In this document: one piece after another, positions 39,744 through 50,073 of the stretch
Position numbering within the stretch: the first letter of the stretch is position 1
Layout of the letters: each line of letters starts with the position of its first letter
The notes under the pieces: generated by a model
Databases searched by the model: none
The model's input: the letters and a program-made list of their open reading frames with translations, nothing else
Told to the model about the DNA's origin: nothing
Position numbers and translations under genes: made by a program
Assembly: GCF_001424565.1 (NCBI RefSeq)
Contig: NZ_LMOL01000010.1
Span: 228-64,227, forward strand
Length of the DNA: 64,000 bases
Source: Arthrobacter sp. Leaf141
GTDB taxonomy: Bacteria > Actinomycetota > Actinomycetes > Actinomycetales > Micrococcaceae
Direction of reading: 5' to 3'

Positions 39744-39770
39744 GTCCAGTGAGGCGGGGAAAGGGGAGAC
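39744..39770 (+). promoter_or_regulatory. PyrR-binding RNA loop candidate overlapping the pyrR ribosome binding site
   Basis: GTCCAGTGAGGCGGGGAAAG is followed by GGGAGAC and then the pyrR TTG. The CCAG-N-GAGGC...AAAGG pattern resembles the conserved PyrR binding loop (CCAGAGAGGCU...AAGG in bacilli). Because the GGGGAG ribosome binding site lies in its 3' arm, PyrR-UMP binding would block translation, the mode reported for mycobacteria. Confidence 0.55.
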
Positions 39771-39775
39771 GAGCG

Positions 39776-40363
39776 TTGACATCTGTCACCAGCGCGCCGG
39801 TTCCAGCCAGGGTTGTCCTCAGCCCGGCGGACATTGACCGGGCACTCACTCGTATCGCCCATGAGATCCTCGAAGCCAACAAAGGCTCGAAGGACCTGGT
39901 CCTGCTTGGCATTCCACGCCGCGGCTACCCGCTGGCAGTGCGGCTGGCCGAAAAAATCGCCGCCGCAGACCCCACCGTTGACGCCGCCACGATCGTGGGC
40001 CAGCTGGACGTCACCATGTTCCGCGACGACCTCTCCCACCAGGGCACCCGCCCCGTGTACCCCACAAGGCTTCCCCGCACCGGCATCGACAACAAAGTGG
40101 TGGTGCTGATCGACGACGTCCTGTACTCGGGGCGGACCATCCGCGCCGCCCTGGACGCCCTGATCGACCTTGGCCGCCCCCGGATCGTCCGGCTGGCCGT
40201 GCTGATCGACCGCGGCCACCGCGAACTGCCCATCCGTGCAGACCACGTGGGCAAAAACCTTCCCACGTCGTCGTCCGAGAAAGTCCGGGTCCGGCTCGAA
40301 GAGACCGACACCGCGCCCGGCGGCGACCCCGTCAACGAAGTAGTGATCGAGGGCGGCGCATGA
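39776..40363 (+). CDS. pyrR: Bifunctional PyrR: pyr operon regulator / uracil phosphoribosyltransferase
   Basis: RNA-binding regulator of pyrimidine biosynthesis that also has phosphoribosyltransferase activity. The PRPP-binding signature is [19 protein letters not shown], with [15 protein letters not shown] and [17 protein letters not shown] earlier. The TTG at 39776 is chosen because GGGGAG ends about 8 bases before it; this gives 195 residues. It heads the pyr operon, and its stop overlaps the pyrB ATG (ATGA). Confidence 0.94.
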   Translation: MTSVTSAPVPARVVLSPADIDRALTRIAHEILEANKGSKDLVLLGIPRRGYPLAVRLAEKIAAADPTVDAATIVGQLDVTMFRDDLSHQGTRPVYPTRLPRTGIDNKVVVLIDDVLYSGRTIRAALDALIDLGRPRIVRLAVLIDRGHRELPIRADHVGKNLPTSSSEKVRVRLEETDTAPGGDPVNEVVIEGGA

Positions 40364-41391
40364 GGCACCTGCTCTCCACCCAGGACCTCAGCCGCGGCGA
40401 CGCCATCCGCATCCTGGACACCGCCGAGGAAATGGCCGCCGTGGGGGACCGCGAAGTCAAAAAGCTGCCCGCCCTGCGCGGCCGCACCGTAGTGAACCTC
40501 TTCTTCGAGGACTCCACCAGGACCCGCATCTCCTTCGAAGCCGCCGCCAAGCGCCTCTCCGCCGACGTCATCAACTTCGCAGCCAAGGGATCCTCGGTCT
40601 CCAAGGGCGAATCGCTGAAGGACACCGCGCAGACGCTGGCCGCCATGGGTGCGGACGCCGTGGTCATCCGGCACTGGGCCTCCGGCGCGCCGCACCGCCT
40701 CGCTTCCACCGACTGGATCGACGCCGCCGTCATCAACGCCGGCGACGGCACCCACGAACACCCCACCCAGGCCCTGCTGGATGCCTTCACCATGCGCCGC
40801 CACTGGTCGCGGCTGGCAGGCACCGGTTCCCAGGGCGCCGACCTGTCCGGCATGCGGGTGGCCATCGCCGGCGACGTCCTGCACTCCCGGGTGGCCCGCT
40901 CCAACGTGTGGCTCCTGCGCACCCTGGGCGCCGACGTCACCCTGGTGGCCCCGCCCACCCTGCTGCCCATCGGCGTCGAACAGTGGCCCTGCAAGGTCAG
41001 CTATGACATGGACCGCACCCTCGAGCAGGGTGTCGACGCCGTCATGATGCTCCGGGTCCAGGGCGAACGCATGAACGCCTCGTTCTTCCCCAGCACCCGC
41101 GAATACTCCCGCCGCTGGGGATTTGATGACAACCGGCTGCGGTCCCTGGACACCCTGGGCATGAAGGACACCATCATCATGCACCCCGGGCCCATGAACC
41201 GCGGCCTCGAAATCAGTTCCGCGGCCGCCGACTCACCGCGTTCCACCGTCCTGGCCCAGGTCCGCAACGGCGTGTCCGTCCGGATGGCCGCACTGTACCT
41301 GCTGCTTTCCGGGGACACCCGCGAACCAGCCGCCACCCCGGGAGCGGGCCACTTCGCCGGCGCCGCCCCTTCCACCAAGGAGAGCATCTGA
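40360..41391 (+). CDS. pyrB: Aspartate carbamoyltransferase catalytic subunit
   Basis: Condenses carbamoyl phosphate and aspartate. The carbamoyl-phosphate motif STRTR lies in [23 protein letters not shown]; the aspartate-binding [11 protein letters not shown] is present. Length 343 residues, about 30 longer than usual because of a C-terminal tail. No pyrI regulatory subunit is seen. Both ends overlap their neighbours by 1-4 bases. Confidence 0.95.
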   Translation: MRHLLSTQDLSRGDAIRILDTAEEMAAVGDREVKKLPALRGRTVVNLFFEDSTRTRISFEAAAKRLSADVINFAAKGSSVSKGESLKDTAQTLAAMGADAVVIRHWASGAPHRLASTDWIDAAVINAGDGTHEHPTQALLDAFTMRRHWSRLAGTGSQGADLSGMRVAIAGDVLHSRVARSNVWLLRTLGADVTLVAPPTLLPIGVEQWPCKVSYDMDRTLEQGVDAVMMLRVQGERMNASFFPSTREYSRRWGFDDNRLRSLDTLGMKDTIIMHPGPMNRGLEISSAAADSPRSTVLAQVRNGVSVRMAALYLLLSGDTREPAATPGAGHFAGAAPSTKESI

Positions 41392-42728
41392 TGGCAGCGA
41401 ACACCGGAACCTACCTGATCCGCGGCGCCTCCGTGCTGGGCGGCGCCCCTGCAGACCTGCTGATCCGCGACGGCGTCATCGCCGAAACCGGCACCGGCCT
41501 GGCAGCCGGGGACGCCACCGTCATCGAGGCAGCCGGCCTGGTGGCGCTGCCCGGCATGGTGGACATCCACACGCACCTCCGCGAACCCGGCCGTGAAGAC
41601 GCCGAAACCGTGGAAACCGGCACCCGCGCGGCCGCCCTTGGCGGTTACACGGCCGTGCACGCCATGGCCAACTCCAACCCCGTCGCCGACACCGCCGGCG
41701 TTGTGGAACAGGTCCACAGCCTCGGCAAGGCCGCCGGTTGGGTGGACGTCCGCCCCGTAGGCGCCGTCACGGTGGGCCTGGCCGGCAAGCAGCTCGCGGA
41801 ACTCGGCGCGATGGCGGACTCCCGCGCCGGCGTCCGGGTCTTCTCCGACGACGGCATCTGCGTCCACGACCCCGTGCTGATGCGCCGGGCGCTGGAATAC
41901 GTCAAGGCGTTCGACGGCGTGGTGGCCCAGCACGCGCAGGAACCGCGCCTCACCGAGGGCGCCCAGATGAACGAGGGGGAAGTCTCCTCCGTCCTGGGGC
42001 TTGCCGGCTGGCCCGCCGTCGCCGAGGAAAGCATCATCGCCCGCGATGTCCTGCTCGCCCAGCACGTCGGTTCCCGCCTGCACGTTTGCCACGTCTCCAC
42101 CGCCGGATCGGTGGAAATCATCCGCTGGGCCAAGGAACGCGGCATCAACGTCACCGCCGAAGTCACCCCCCACCACCTCCTGCTCACCGATGACCTGGTC
42201 CGCAGCTACGACCCCGTCTTCAAGGTCAACCCGCCGCTGCGCACCGACGCCGACGTCCAGGCCCTCCGCGCGGCGCTGGCCGACGGCACCATCGACGTGA
42301 TCGGCACGGACCACGCACCGCACCCCAGCGAGCACAAGGAATGCGAATGGGCGCAGGCGGCCATGGGCATGACGGGCCTCGAGACAGCCTTGTCGGTGGT
42401 GCAGGAAACCATGATCGAAACCGGGCTCTTCAGCTGGGCGGACTTCGCCCGGGTCACCTCCACCGTGCCCGCCGTGATCGGCCGGGTAACAGACCAGGGC
42501 CGGCCGCTGGAAGCTGGTGAGCCAGCCAACGTGGTGCTCGTGGATCCCGCCGCGCGCTGGACCGTGGACCCCTCGGCCATGGCCACCATGGGCCGCAATT
42601 CGCCGTTCAAGGGCCTGGAGCTTCCCGGCAAGGTGGTGGCCACGTTCTTCAAGGGCCACCCCACAGTCCTCAACGGCGCCCTGAACACCCCCTACCGCGG
42701 CGCCGGAACCACGGAAGGGGCCGCCTGA
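41391..42728 (+). CDS. pyrC: Dihydroorotase (class I)
   Basis: Zinc amidohydrolase closing carbamoyl aspartate to dihydroorotate. Metal ligands are visible in VDIHTHLREPG, the conserved HVCHVSTAGSVEII and EVTPHHLLLTDD, and GTDHAPH. The ATG shares one base with the pyrB stop. Length 445 residues, normal for class I. The stop overlaps the next ATG (TGATG). Confidence 0.95.
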   Translation: MAANTGTYLIRGASVLGGAPADLLIRDGVIAETGTGLAAGDATVIEAAGLVALPGMVDIHTHLREPGREDAETVETGTRAAALGGYTAVHAMANSNPVADTAGVVEQVHSLGKAAGWVDVRPVGAVTVGLAGKQLAELGAMADSRAGVRVFSDDGICVHDPVLMRRALEYVKAFDGVVAQHAQEPRLTEGAQMNEGEVSSVLGLAGWPAVAEESIIARDVLLAQHVGSRLHVCHVSTAGSVEIIRWAKERGINVTAEVTPHHLLLTDDLVRSYDPVFKVNPPLRTDADVQALRAALADGTIDVIGTDHAPHPSEHKECEWAQAAMGMTGLETALSVVQETMIETGLFSWADFARVTSTVPAVIGRVTDQGRPLEAGEPANVVLVDPAARWTVDPSAMATMGRNSPFKGLELPGKVVATFFKGHPTVLNGALNTPYRGAGTTEGAA

Positions 42729-43246
42729 TGGACAGAATCCTCCCCGGACTCCTGATGCTGGCGGTCATCGCCGTTGTGTTTGTCCTGATCTGGATCGGCT
42801 GGCGGAACCGGCTCAAGCGCCAGTCCGACGTCGAACAGCTCCCCGCCGTGCCCGCCGCACCTGGCGAGCCCATCACCTCTGCCGAGGGCCAGTACGTTGC
42901 CACCACCACCGGCGGCGACTGGCTGGACCGGATCGCCGTGCAGAGCCTCGGCATCCGCACCAACGCCACCCTCGCCGTCCACCCGCACGGGGTGTTCTTC
43001 GAGCGCACCGGCGCTCCCGCCCTCTACATCCCTGCCGCGTCCCTCACCGGGGTCCGGCAGGACAGCGGCATGGCAGGCAAGTTCGTCGAAAAGGACGGCC
43101 TGCTGGTGCTCACCTGGCTGCTTGGCAGCCGGGAACTGGACACCGGTTTCCGGACCCGCCGGGCCGCCGACAAGGACGTCCTGCACGCCGCCCTTACGGA
43201 CCTGATCTCCCCAGCCCCCGCGGCTGGCACCACCAGTGGAAAGTAG
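42728..43246 (+). CDS. Membrane protein of the pyr operon (PH-like domain; Rv1382-like)
   Basis: A 172-residue protein with one N-terminal transmembrane helix (residues 4-23, ILPGLLMLAVIAVVFVLIWI) and a soluble domain of about 120 residues that resembles a bacterial PH-like fold (GVFFERTGAPALYIPAASLTGVR). It sits between pyrC and carA with start-stop overlap on the pyrC side, and the same arrangement with a membrane protein in this slot occurs in mycobacteria (Rv1382). The function is unknown; conservation of the position suggests a link to pyrimidine synthesis at the membrane, which is not proven. Confidence 0.8.
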   Translation: MDRILPGLLMLAVIAVVFVLIWIGWRNRLKRQSDVEQLPAVPAAPGEPITSAEGQYVATTTGGDWLDRIAVQSLGIRTNATLAVHPHGVFFERTGAPALYIPAASLTGVRQDSGMAGKFVEKDGLLVLTWLLGSRELDTGFRTRRAADKDVLHAALTDLISPAPAAGTTSGK

Positions 43247-43252
43247 GACCCA

Positions 43253-44530
43253 GTGACCGAAACCCGCAACGCCACAGACCCAGCAGTGAAAGCGAAAACA
43301 GTGACAGCAACCGCCACACCCCGAAGTGCCGCCAACCACGGCACCCCGTCCGCCCCGGCAGCACTGGTCCTCGAGGACGGCCGCATCTTCCGCGGCCGCA
43401 GCTACGGCGCCACCGGAACGGCCCTGGGCGAGGCAGTGTTCGCCACCGGCATGACGGGCTACCAGGAAACCATCACGGATCCTTCCTACGCCCGCCAGCT
43501 GGTGGTGCAGACCGCCCCGCATATCGGCAACACCGGTGTGAACAAGGACGACGCCGAGTCCCGGCGGATCTGGGTGGCCGGCTACGTGGTCCGCGACGCC
43601 GCCCGCCGCCCCTCAAACTGGCGTTCCGAGCGTTCCCTGGACGAGGAACTCATCGAACAGGGCGTTGTAGGCATCCAGGGCGTCGACACCCGCGCCATCA
43701 CCCGCCACCTGCGGGAAAACAAAACCATGCGCGCCGGGATCTTCTCGGGCGACGCGGCCAACGCCACGGATAAGGAACTGGTCTCCGCCGTCCTGGCGAG
43801 CTCACCGATGGAAGGGTCCCGGCTCGCGGAGGAAGTCAGCGTTGACGAAGCCTACGTCGTGGAGCCCGCTGACCACGGCTGGGACGGCGACGCCCGCTTC
43901 AGCATCGCCGCGATCGACCTCGGCATCAAGACCATGACGCCTGTCCGCTTCGCCGAACGCGGTGTCCGGGTCCACGTCCTGCCCGCCACCGCCACCCTGG
44001 CAGATGTCCAGGCCGTCAACCCGGACGGCTTCTTTATGTCCAACGGGCCAGGCGACCCCGCCACCGCCGACGCCCAGGTCAACCTCCTCCGCTCCGTCCT
44101 GGACGAGAAACTGCCGTACTTCGGCATCTGCTTCGGCAACCAGATCCTGGGCCGCGCCCTCGGATTCGGCACCTACAAGCTGCGCTACGGCCACCGGGGC
44201 ATCAACCAGCCCGTCATGGACCGCCGCACCGGCAAGGTGGAAATCACCTCGCAGAACCACGGTTTCGCCGTGGACGCTCCGCTCGACGGCGCCACCTTGG
44301 CCCCCGAGGAGCGCTTCGGCCGCGTTGAGGTCAGCCACGTCAGCCTCAACGATGACGTCGTCGAAGGCCTCGCCTGCCTCGACATCCCCGCGTTCTCGGT
44401 CCAGTACCACCCCGAAGCCGCAGCCGGCCCGCACGACGCCGCCTACCTCTTCGACAGGTTCATCGACCTGATGGAAAGCACCAAAAACGGCGCCCAGAAC
44501 ACCAACGACAACACTGAGGACACCAAGTAA
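43253..44530 (+). CDS. carA: Carbamoyl-phosphate synthase small chain
   Basis: Glutaminase subunit. The N-terminal CPSase domain ([35 protein letters not shown]) is followed by a class I amidotransferase with the nucleophile Cys in [16 protein letters not shown] and a His-Glu pair in [14 protein letters not shown]. The first 37 or so residues before LVLEDG are an extension. GTG start with AGGA 5-8 bases upstream. The stop and the carB ATG share one base. Confidence 0.94.
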   Translation: MTETRNATDPAVKAKTVTATATPRSAANHGTPSAPAALVLEDGRIFRGRSYGATGTALGEAVFATGMTGYQETITDPSYARQLVVQTAPHIGNTGVNKDDAESRRIWVAGYVVRDAARRPSNWRSERSLDEELIEQGVVGIQGVDTRAITRHLRENKTMRAGIFSGDAANATDKELVSAVLASSPMEGSRLAEEVSVDEAYVVEPADHGWDGDARFSIAAIDLGIKTMTPVRFAERGVRVHVLPATATLADVQAVNPDGFFMSNGPGDPATADAQVNLLRSVLDEKLPYFGICFGNQILGRALGFGTYKLRYGHRGINQPVMDRRTGKVEITSQNHGFAVDAPLDGATLAPEERFGRVEVSHVSLNDDVVEGLACLDIPAFSVQYHPEAAAGPHDAAYLFDRFIDLMESTKNGAQNTNDNTEDTK

Positions 44531-47500
44531 TGCCCAAGAGAACTGACCTCAAAAGCGTCCTGGTCATCGGTTCCGGCCCGATCGTCATCGGCCAGGCCGC
44601 CGAATTCGACTACTCCGGCACCCAGGCACTGCGTGTCCTCAAGGAGGAGGGCCTGCGGGTCATCCTGGTGAACTCGAACCCGGCCACCATCATGACGGAC
44701 CCCGAGTTCGCCGACGCCACCTACATCGAACCCATCACCCCCGAGGTGGTGGAGAAGATCATCGCCAAGGAACGGCCTGACGCTGTCCTCCCCACCCTCG
44801 GCGGGCAGACGGCCCTGAACACGGCCATCGCCCTGGACAAGAACGGTGTGCTGGAGAAGTACAACGTGGAGCTGATCGGCGCCAACATCGCCGCGATCGA
44901 ACTCGGCGAGGACCGCGAAAAGTTCAAGGGAGTGGTGGAGCGCTGCGGCGCCGAATCGGCCCGCAGCCACATCATCCACACCATCGACGAGGCCCTCAAG
45001 GCCGCCGAGGACCTGGGGTACCCCATGGTGGTCCGTCCCTCCTTCACCATGGGCGGCCTGGGCTCCGGCCTCGCGTACGACGAAAGCGACCTGCGCCGCA
45101 TCGTCGGCCAGGGCCTGCAGTACAGCCCTACATCCGAGGTGCTCCTTGAAGAGAGCATCCTGGGCTGGAAGGAGTACGAGCTTGAGATGATGCGCGACAA
45201 AAACGACAACGTTGTGGTGGTCTGCTCCATCGAGAACTTCGACCCCGTAGGCGTCCACACCGGCGACTCCATCACCGTGGCCCCGGCGCTGACCCTCACC
45301 GACCGCGAGTACCAGCGGCTGCGTGACATTTCCATCGCCGTCATCCGCGAAGTCGGCGTTGACACCGGCGGCTGCAACATCCAGTTCGCCGTGGAGCCTG
45401 ACACGGGACGCGTTGTTGTGATCGAGATGAACCCGCGCGTCTCCCGGTCCTCCGCCCTGGCCTCCAAGGCCACCGGCTTCGCGATCGCCAAGATCGCCAC
45501 GAAACTGTCGCTGGGCTACACCCTGGACGAGATCCCCAACGACATCACGCAGAAGACCCCGGCGTCCTTCGAGCCGACGCTGGACTACGTGGTGGTCAAG
45601 GTTCCCCGGTTCGCGTTCGAGAAATTCCCCGCCGCCGACAACACCCTCACCACCACCATGAAGTCCGTGGGCGAGGCCATGGCCATGGGCCGCAACTTCA
45701 CCGAGGCCCTGCAGAAGGCGCTGCGCTCCCTGGAGCAGAAGGGCTCGCAGCTGGACTTCAGCAGCGTCCCGGAATGGGAAGTCGCTGAGCTGATCGAGAA
45801 GTCCAAGCGCCCCACCACTGACCGCCTGCACCAGGTCCAGCGCGCCCTCCTGGGCGGCGCCACTGTGGAACAGCTGTTCGAGGCCACCAAGATCGACCCC
45901 TGGTACCTGGACCAGCTGCAGCTGCTCAACGAGATCTCGCACGAAATCCGCCAGGCCTCCGCCCTGACCAAGGAAATGCTGGAGCGGGCCAAACGCCACG
46001 GCTTCTCCGACGAGCAGATCGGCGCGCTGACACACAACTCCGAAGCTGTGGTCCGCGGTGTCCGCCAGGCCCTGGGGATCCGCCCGGTCTACAAAACGGT
46101 GGACACCTGCGCCGCCGAATTCGCCGCCTACACCCCGTACCACTACTCGTCCTACGACGAAGAGGACGAGGTGGCGATGCATGCCAAGCCGTCGATCCTG
46201 ATCCTGGGCTCCGGGCCCAACCGGATCGGCCAGGGCATCGAATTCGACTACTCCTGCGTCCACGCCTCCATGGCGCTGCGCAAGGCCGGCTACGAAACGG
46301 TCATGGTCAACTGCAACCCGGAAACGGTGTCCACCGACTACGACGTCTCCACCCGGCTGTACTTCGAGCCGCTCACCCTCGAGGACGTCCTCGAAGTCAT
46401 TGCCGCTGAAGAGCGCACCGGCGGCGTGATGGGTGTCTTCGTCCAGCTGGGCGGCCAGACGCCGCTGAAGCTGGCGCAGCAGCTCGCCGACGCCGGCGTG
46501 CCCATCCTGGGCACCTCACCGGAAGCGATCGACCTTGCCGAGCACCGCGGCATGTTCTCCCGGGTCCTGGACCAGGCCGGCCTGATCGCCCCGAAGAACG
46601 GCACCGCCGTGTCCTTCGAGGACGCCAAGAAGATCGCCGACGAAATCGGCTACCCCGTCCTGGTCCGCCCGTCCTACGTGCTGGGCGGCCGCGGCATGGA
46701 AATCGTCTACGACGAGCCCAATCTGTCCCGCTACATCGCCAACGCCACGGAAATCACCCCGGACCACCCGGTCCTGATCGACCGGTTCCTTGAGGACGCC
46801 GTCGAAATCGACGTCGACGCCCTCTTTGACGGCACCGACATGTACCTGGGCGGCATCATGGAGCACATCGAGGAAGCCGGCATCCACTCCGGCGACTCCG
46901 CCTGTGTCCTGCCGCCCATCACCCTGGGCACCAACGTGCTCGAACGGGTCCGCACGGCAACCCGCGCCATCGCTGAAGGCGTCGGCGTCCGGGGCCTGAT
47001 CAACATCCAGTTCGCGCTGGCCTCCGACGTCCTTTACGTCCTCGAAGCCAACCCGCGGGCCTCCCGCACCGTACCGTTTGTGTCCAAGGCCACGGGCGTG
47101 CAGATGGCCAAGGCCGCTGCCCTGATCGGCACCGGCGTCACGATTGGCCAGCTCCGCAGCGATTACAAGATGCTGCCGGAAACCGGCGACGGTTCCACGC
47201 TCCCGCTGGACGCCCCCGTGTCCGTCAAGGAGGCCGTGCTGCCGTTCAGCCGCTTCCGCACCGTGGAGGGCAAGGTGGTTGACTCCCTGCTTGGCCCCGA
47301 AATGCGGTCCACCGGTGAGGTCATGGGCATCGACAAGCACTTCGACACCGCCTTCGCCAAGAGCCAGGCCGCAGCCAACAACGCCCTGCCCACTGAAGGC
47401 AAGATCTTTGTCTCCGTGGCCAACCGGGACAAGCGCTCCGTGATTATGGGCGTCAAGCGGCTCTCCGACCTGGGCTTCGAGATCGTCTCCACCGGCGGTA

Positions 47501-47844
47501 CCGCAGACGTCCTGCGCCGCAACGGCATCCAGGCCACCCCGGTCCGCAAGGTGGCCGAGGGATCCAGTGCCGACGGGGAAGGCACCATCGCGGACCTGGT
47601 CGTCGCCGGGGAGATCGACATGGTCTTCAACACCCCCTCCGGCGGCGAAGCCCGAAGCGACGGCTACGAACTGCGGGCAGCGGCAACCTCGATCGGGATT
47701 CCCTGCATCACCACGGTGGCTGAGTTCAACGCGGCGGTCCAGGCCATCGAGGCCATGCGCACCTACGAATGGTCCGTCACCAGCCTGCAGGAACACGCTG
47801 CCGCGCTGGCCGCCTCGCAGGAAGCGGCCCGCCGGAATGCCTGA
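44530..47844 (+). CDS. carB: Carbamoyl-phosphate synthase large chain
   Basis: ATP-dependent large subunit making carbamoyl phosphate for pyrimidine and arginine synthesis. It has two homologous ATP-grasp halves, each with a glycine-rich start ([21 protein letters not shown] and [21 protein letters not shown]), and a C-terminal MGS-like allosteric domain ([25 protein letters not shown]). Length 1104 residues, normal. The 3' end overlaps pyrF by 8 bases. Confidence 0.96.
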   Translation: MPKRTDLKSVLVIGSGPIVIGQAAEFDYSGTQALRVLKEEGLRVILVNSNPATIMTDPEFADATYIEPITPEVVEKIIAKERPDAVLPTLGGQTALNTAIALDKNGVLEKYNVELIGANIAAIELGEDREKFKGVVERCGAESARSHIIHTIDEALKAAEDLGYPMVVRPSFTMGGLGSGLAYDESDLRRIVGQGLQYSPTSEVLLEESILGWKEYELEMMRDKNDNVVVVCSIENFDPVGVHTGDSITVAPALTLTDREYQRLRDISIAVIREVGVDTGGCNIQFAVEPDTGRVVVIEMNPRVSRSSALASKATGFAIAKIATKLSLGYTLDEIPNDITQKTPASFEPTLDYVVVKVPRFAFEKFPAADNTLTTTMKSVGEAMAMGRNFTEALQKALRSLEQKGSQLDFSSVPEWEVAELIEKSKRPTTDRLHQVQRALLGGATVEQLFEATKIDPWYLDQLQLLNEISHEIRQASALTKEMLERAKRHGFSDEQIGALTHNSEAVVRGVRQALGIRPVYKTVDTCAAEFAAYTPYHYSSYDEEDEVAMHAKPSILILGSGPNRIGQGIEFDYSCVHASMALRKAGYETVMVNCNPETVSTDYDVSTRLYFEPLTLEDVLEVIAAEERTGGVMGVFVQLGGQTPLKLAQQLADAGVPILGTSPEAIDLAEHRGMFSRVLDQAGLIAPKNGTAVSFEDAKKIADEIGYPVLVRPSYVLGGRGMEIVYDEPNLSRYIANATEITPDHPVLIDRFLEDAVEIDVDALFDGTDMYLGGIMEHIEEAGIHSGDSACVLPPITLGTNVLERVRTATRAIAEGVGVRGLINIQFALASDVLYVLEANPRASRTVPFVSKATGVQMAKAAALIGTGVTIGQLRSDYKMLPETGDGSTLPLDAPVSVKEAVLPFSRFRTVEGKVVDSLLGPEMRSTGEVMGIDKHFDTAFAKSQAAANNALPTEGKIFVSVANRDKRSVIMGVKRLSDLGFEIVSTGGTADVLRRNGIQATPVRKVAEGSSADGEGTIADLVVAGEIDMVFNTPSGGEARSDGYELRAAATSIGIPCITTVAEFNAAVQAIEAMRTYEWSVTSLQEHAAALAASQEAARRNA

Positions 47845-48691
47845 GCAGGAATCCGCCGGCCGGGAGCCTTTCGGTTCCCGGCTCGGCGCGGCCATGGCCA
47901 GCCGCGGCCCGCTGTGCGTGGGCATTGACCCGCACCCGGGCCTGCTGTCCGCGTGGGGGTTGAACGACGACGCCGAAGGGCTGCGGACGTTTTCCCGCAC
48001 CGTCCTGCACGCCGTAGGTTCCCTCGCTGCCGCGATCAAGCCGCAGGTGGCCCTATACGAACGCCACGGCTCGGCCGGCATGGCGGTGCTCGAGGAACTG
48101 CTCGCAGCTGCCACCGAGACGGGCGTGCTGACCATCGCGGACGCCAAACGCGGCGACATCGGCTCCACCATGGCCGCCTACGCGGACGCCTGGCTGCGGG
48201 ACGGTTCGCCGCTCGCCGCGGACTCCGTGACCCTCAGCCCCTACCTGGGCTTTGAGTCGCTGCGCCCGGCGCTGGACCTGGCCGCGGAAACGGGCCGGGG
48301 CGTATTTGTCCTGGCACTGACGTCCAACCCGGAAGGCGCTTCCGTCCAGCACGTTGGCGGTGCGGACTCCGTGGCCCGGCGGATCGTCGAAGCGGCGGCA
48401 GCGGAGAACACCCGCTACGCCGGGGACCTGGGCTCGGTGGGCCTGGTGGTCGGCGCCACCGTGGGCTCCGCTCTGGCAAGCCTGGACCTTGATCTGGCGG
48501 CCGTCCGCGGCCCCATCCTGGCTCCGGGACTGGGAGCACAGGGGGCCACCCCCGCGGATCTGCGCGCCACGTTCGGCGCGGCGTATCCGCAGGTGCTGGG
48601 CACATCCAGCCGCGACATCCTGTCCGCCGGCCCCGATCCGGTCCGGCTCCGGGCAGCTGCGGCCCGGACCCTGGACGGGCTGTGCGGGTAA
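47837..48691 (+). CDS. pyrF: Orotidine 5'-phosphate decarboxylase (type 2)
   Basis: Final step to UMP. The catalytic signature [13 protein letters not shown] is present, and the 284-residue length with a start like [20 protein letters not shown] matches the type 2 subfamily found in actinobacteria. The ATG at 47837 lies within carB. It closes the pyr operon; pyrD and pyrE are not in this window. The mihF gene follows after 112 bases. Confidence 0.93.
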   Translation: MPEQESAGREPFGSRLGAAMASRGPLCVGIDPHPGLLSAWGLNDDAEGLRTFSRTVLHAVGSLAAAIKPQVALYERHGSAGMAVLEELLAAATETGVLTIADAKRGDIGSTMAAYADAWLRDGSPLAADSVTLSPYLGFESLRPALDLAAETGRGVFVLALTSNPEGASVQHVGGADSVARRIVEAAAAENTRYAGDLGSVGLVVGATVGSALASLDLDLAAVRGPILAPGLGAQGATPADLRATFGAAYPQVLGTSSRDILSAGPDPVRLRAAAARTLDGLCG

Positions 48692-48727
48692 TAGGGCGCC
48701 GTTTAGGCCGATCCATTGATTCACGCA

Positions 48728-48750
48728 GTCCTGAAGAGTAGTTTCAGGAC
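48728..48750. repeat. 8-bp inverted repeat upstream of mihF
   Basis: GTCCTGAA / TTCAGGAC with a 7-base spacer, 36 bases after the pyrF stop. No T-run follows. It covers a TAGTTT hexamer (48739-48744) that could be a -10, so it may be an operator as easily as a weak terminator. Confidence 0.5.
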
Positions 48751-48803
48751 AGGTTCAAGGGCGGCCGCCCTGGACCATCCGCCGAATCCGGGGGTGTCCT
48801 CTT

Positions 48804-49121
48804 ATGGTCCTGCGACCTTTATCTGCTGCGGAACGCGCTGACGCACTTCACAAGGCGGCAGCCGCCAGGGCTACCCGGGCGGACGCCAAGGAGAGCCTGA
48901 AGAACGGCAAGCGCTCCGCGGCGGACATCATCAGTTCGGCGGGGGAGGACGACGCCCTGGCCAGGATGCGCGTGTCCGAACTGCTCGAATCGCTGCCCGG
49001 CATCGGAAAGGTCCGTGCCGCCGCCATCATGGAGCAGCTCGGCATTGCCGCGTCCCGGCGGGTCCGGGGCCTCGGCGTGCACCAGCGCCAGGCGCTGGTA
49101 GATTTTATAGACGAGAGTTAG
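48804..49121 (+). CDS. mihF: Actinobacterial integration host factor (mIHF-type)
   Basis: A 105-residue single-subunit DNA-binding nucleoid protein of the actinobacterial IHF family, unrelated to E. coli IHF. It has a basic Ala-rich N-terminal helix region and a helix-two-turn-helix core, [32 protein letters not shown], the most conserved segment of the family. It lies directly upstream of gmk and rpoZ, as in mycobacteria and Streptomyces. The start at 48804 is the only clear ATG; a weak purine run lies before it. Confidence 0.93.
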   Translation: MVLRPLSAAERADALHKAAAARATRADAKESLKNGKRSAADIISSAGEDDALARMRVSELLESLPGIGKVRAAAIMEQLGIAASRRVRGLGVHQRQALVDFIDES

Positions 49122-49165
49122 CGGGCCGCATCCGGCCGCATCCCCACCCCCGGCAAAAGGAATAC

Positions 49166-49738
49166 GTGCACAAGTTACCTGGACTGACAGTCCTCGCTGG
49201 TCCGACGGCTGTTGGCAAAGGCACCGTGTCCACCTACATCCGCGACAACTACCCCGAAGTGTGGCTGTCAGTGTCCGCCACCACCAGGGCGCCCCGCCCG
49301 GGCGAGGTTGACGGGGTGCACTACTTCTTCAAATCCAAGGACGAGTTCGAACGGCTCATTGCCGAGGGTGAATTCCTTGAGTGGGCGGTGGTGCACGGGC
49401 AGAACACGTACGGCACGCTGAAGAGCACGGTGAACCAGGCCATCGCCGACGGCAAGTCGGTCCTCCTGGAGATCGACCTGCAGGGCGCGCGCCAGGTCAA
49501 GGAGGCCCTCCCGGAGGCGCAGTTCGTCTTCCTGGCCCCGCCCAGCTGGGAAGAACTGGTCCGCCGGCTTGTGGGCCGCGGCACGGAATCCGCCGAGGAG
49601 CAGCAGCGACGGCTGGAAACCGGTAAAGTGGAACTTGCTGCTGAACCGGAGTTCGACCACACAGTCATCAATGATGACGTCCGCCGGGCAGCGGACGAGC
49701 TTGTTTCACTCATGGGGCTGACCCCGCATCCACACTGA
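49166..49738 (+). CDS. gmk: Guanylate kinase
   Basis: Phosphorylates GMP to GDP. The P-loop is GPTAVGKGT, followed by [21 protein letters not shown] and [16 protein letters not shown], the GMP-binding signature. Length 190 residues, normal. The GTG start has AAAGG 6-10 bases upstream. It sits between mihF and rpoZ. Confidence 0.95.
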   Translation: MHKLPGLTVLAGPTAVGKGTVSTYIRDNYPEVWLSVSATTRAPRPGEVDGVHYFFKSKDEFERLIAEGEFLEWAVVHGQNTYGTLKSTVNQAIADGKSVLLEIDLQGARQVKEALPEAQFVFLAPPSWEELVRRLVGRGTESAEEQQRRLETGKVELAAEPEFDHTVINDDVRRAADELVSLMGLTPHPH

Positions 49739-49773
49739 CCGCTTCGTCAGCCCGCTAGTAATTTGGAGAATTC

Positions 49774-50034
49774 GTGTCCACGAACCTTGAAGGCATCATT
49801 AACCCGCCGATCGATTCGCTGCTTGAGGCAGCCGATTCCAAGTACGGCCTGGTGATCTTCGGTGCCAAGCGTGCTCGCCAGATCAACGCTTACTACGCCC
49901 AGCTGCACGAGGGCCTCTTCGAGTACGTTGGCCCGCTGGTCGACACCAAGTTGAACGAAAAGTCCCTCTCGATCGCGCTCCGCGAGATCAACGAAGGCAA
50001 ACTGGTGTCCACACCGATCGAAGCCGCAGAGTAG
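49774..50034 (+). CDS. rpoZ: RNA polymerase omega subunit
   Basis: Small subunit that helps assemble beta-prime. The 86-residue sequence has the family start ([32 protein letters not shown]). GTG start with TTGGAGA about 5-11 bases upstream. In many organisms omega also contributes to the (p)ppGpp site; here it is adjacent to gmk. Confidence 0.94.
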   Translation: MSTNLEGIINPPIDSLLEAADSKYGLVIFGAKRARQINAYYAQLHEGLFEYVGPLVDTKLNEKSLSIALREINEGKLVSTPIEAAE

Positions 50035-50073
50035 TCCTGCAGCCGAGCCTGACTTGCTGTTGACGGAGGTCAC

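Noticed and set aside
44443..48171. Long antisense frames across carB
   Set aside because: The sense strand is a full-length carB with two ATP-grasp halves. The antisense frames are a by-product of codon bias.
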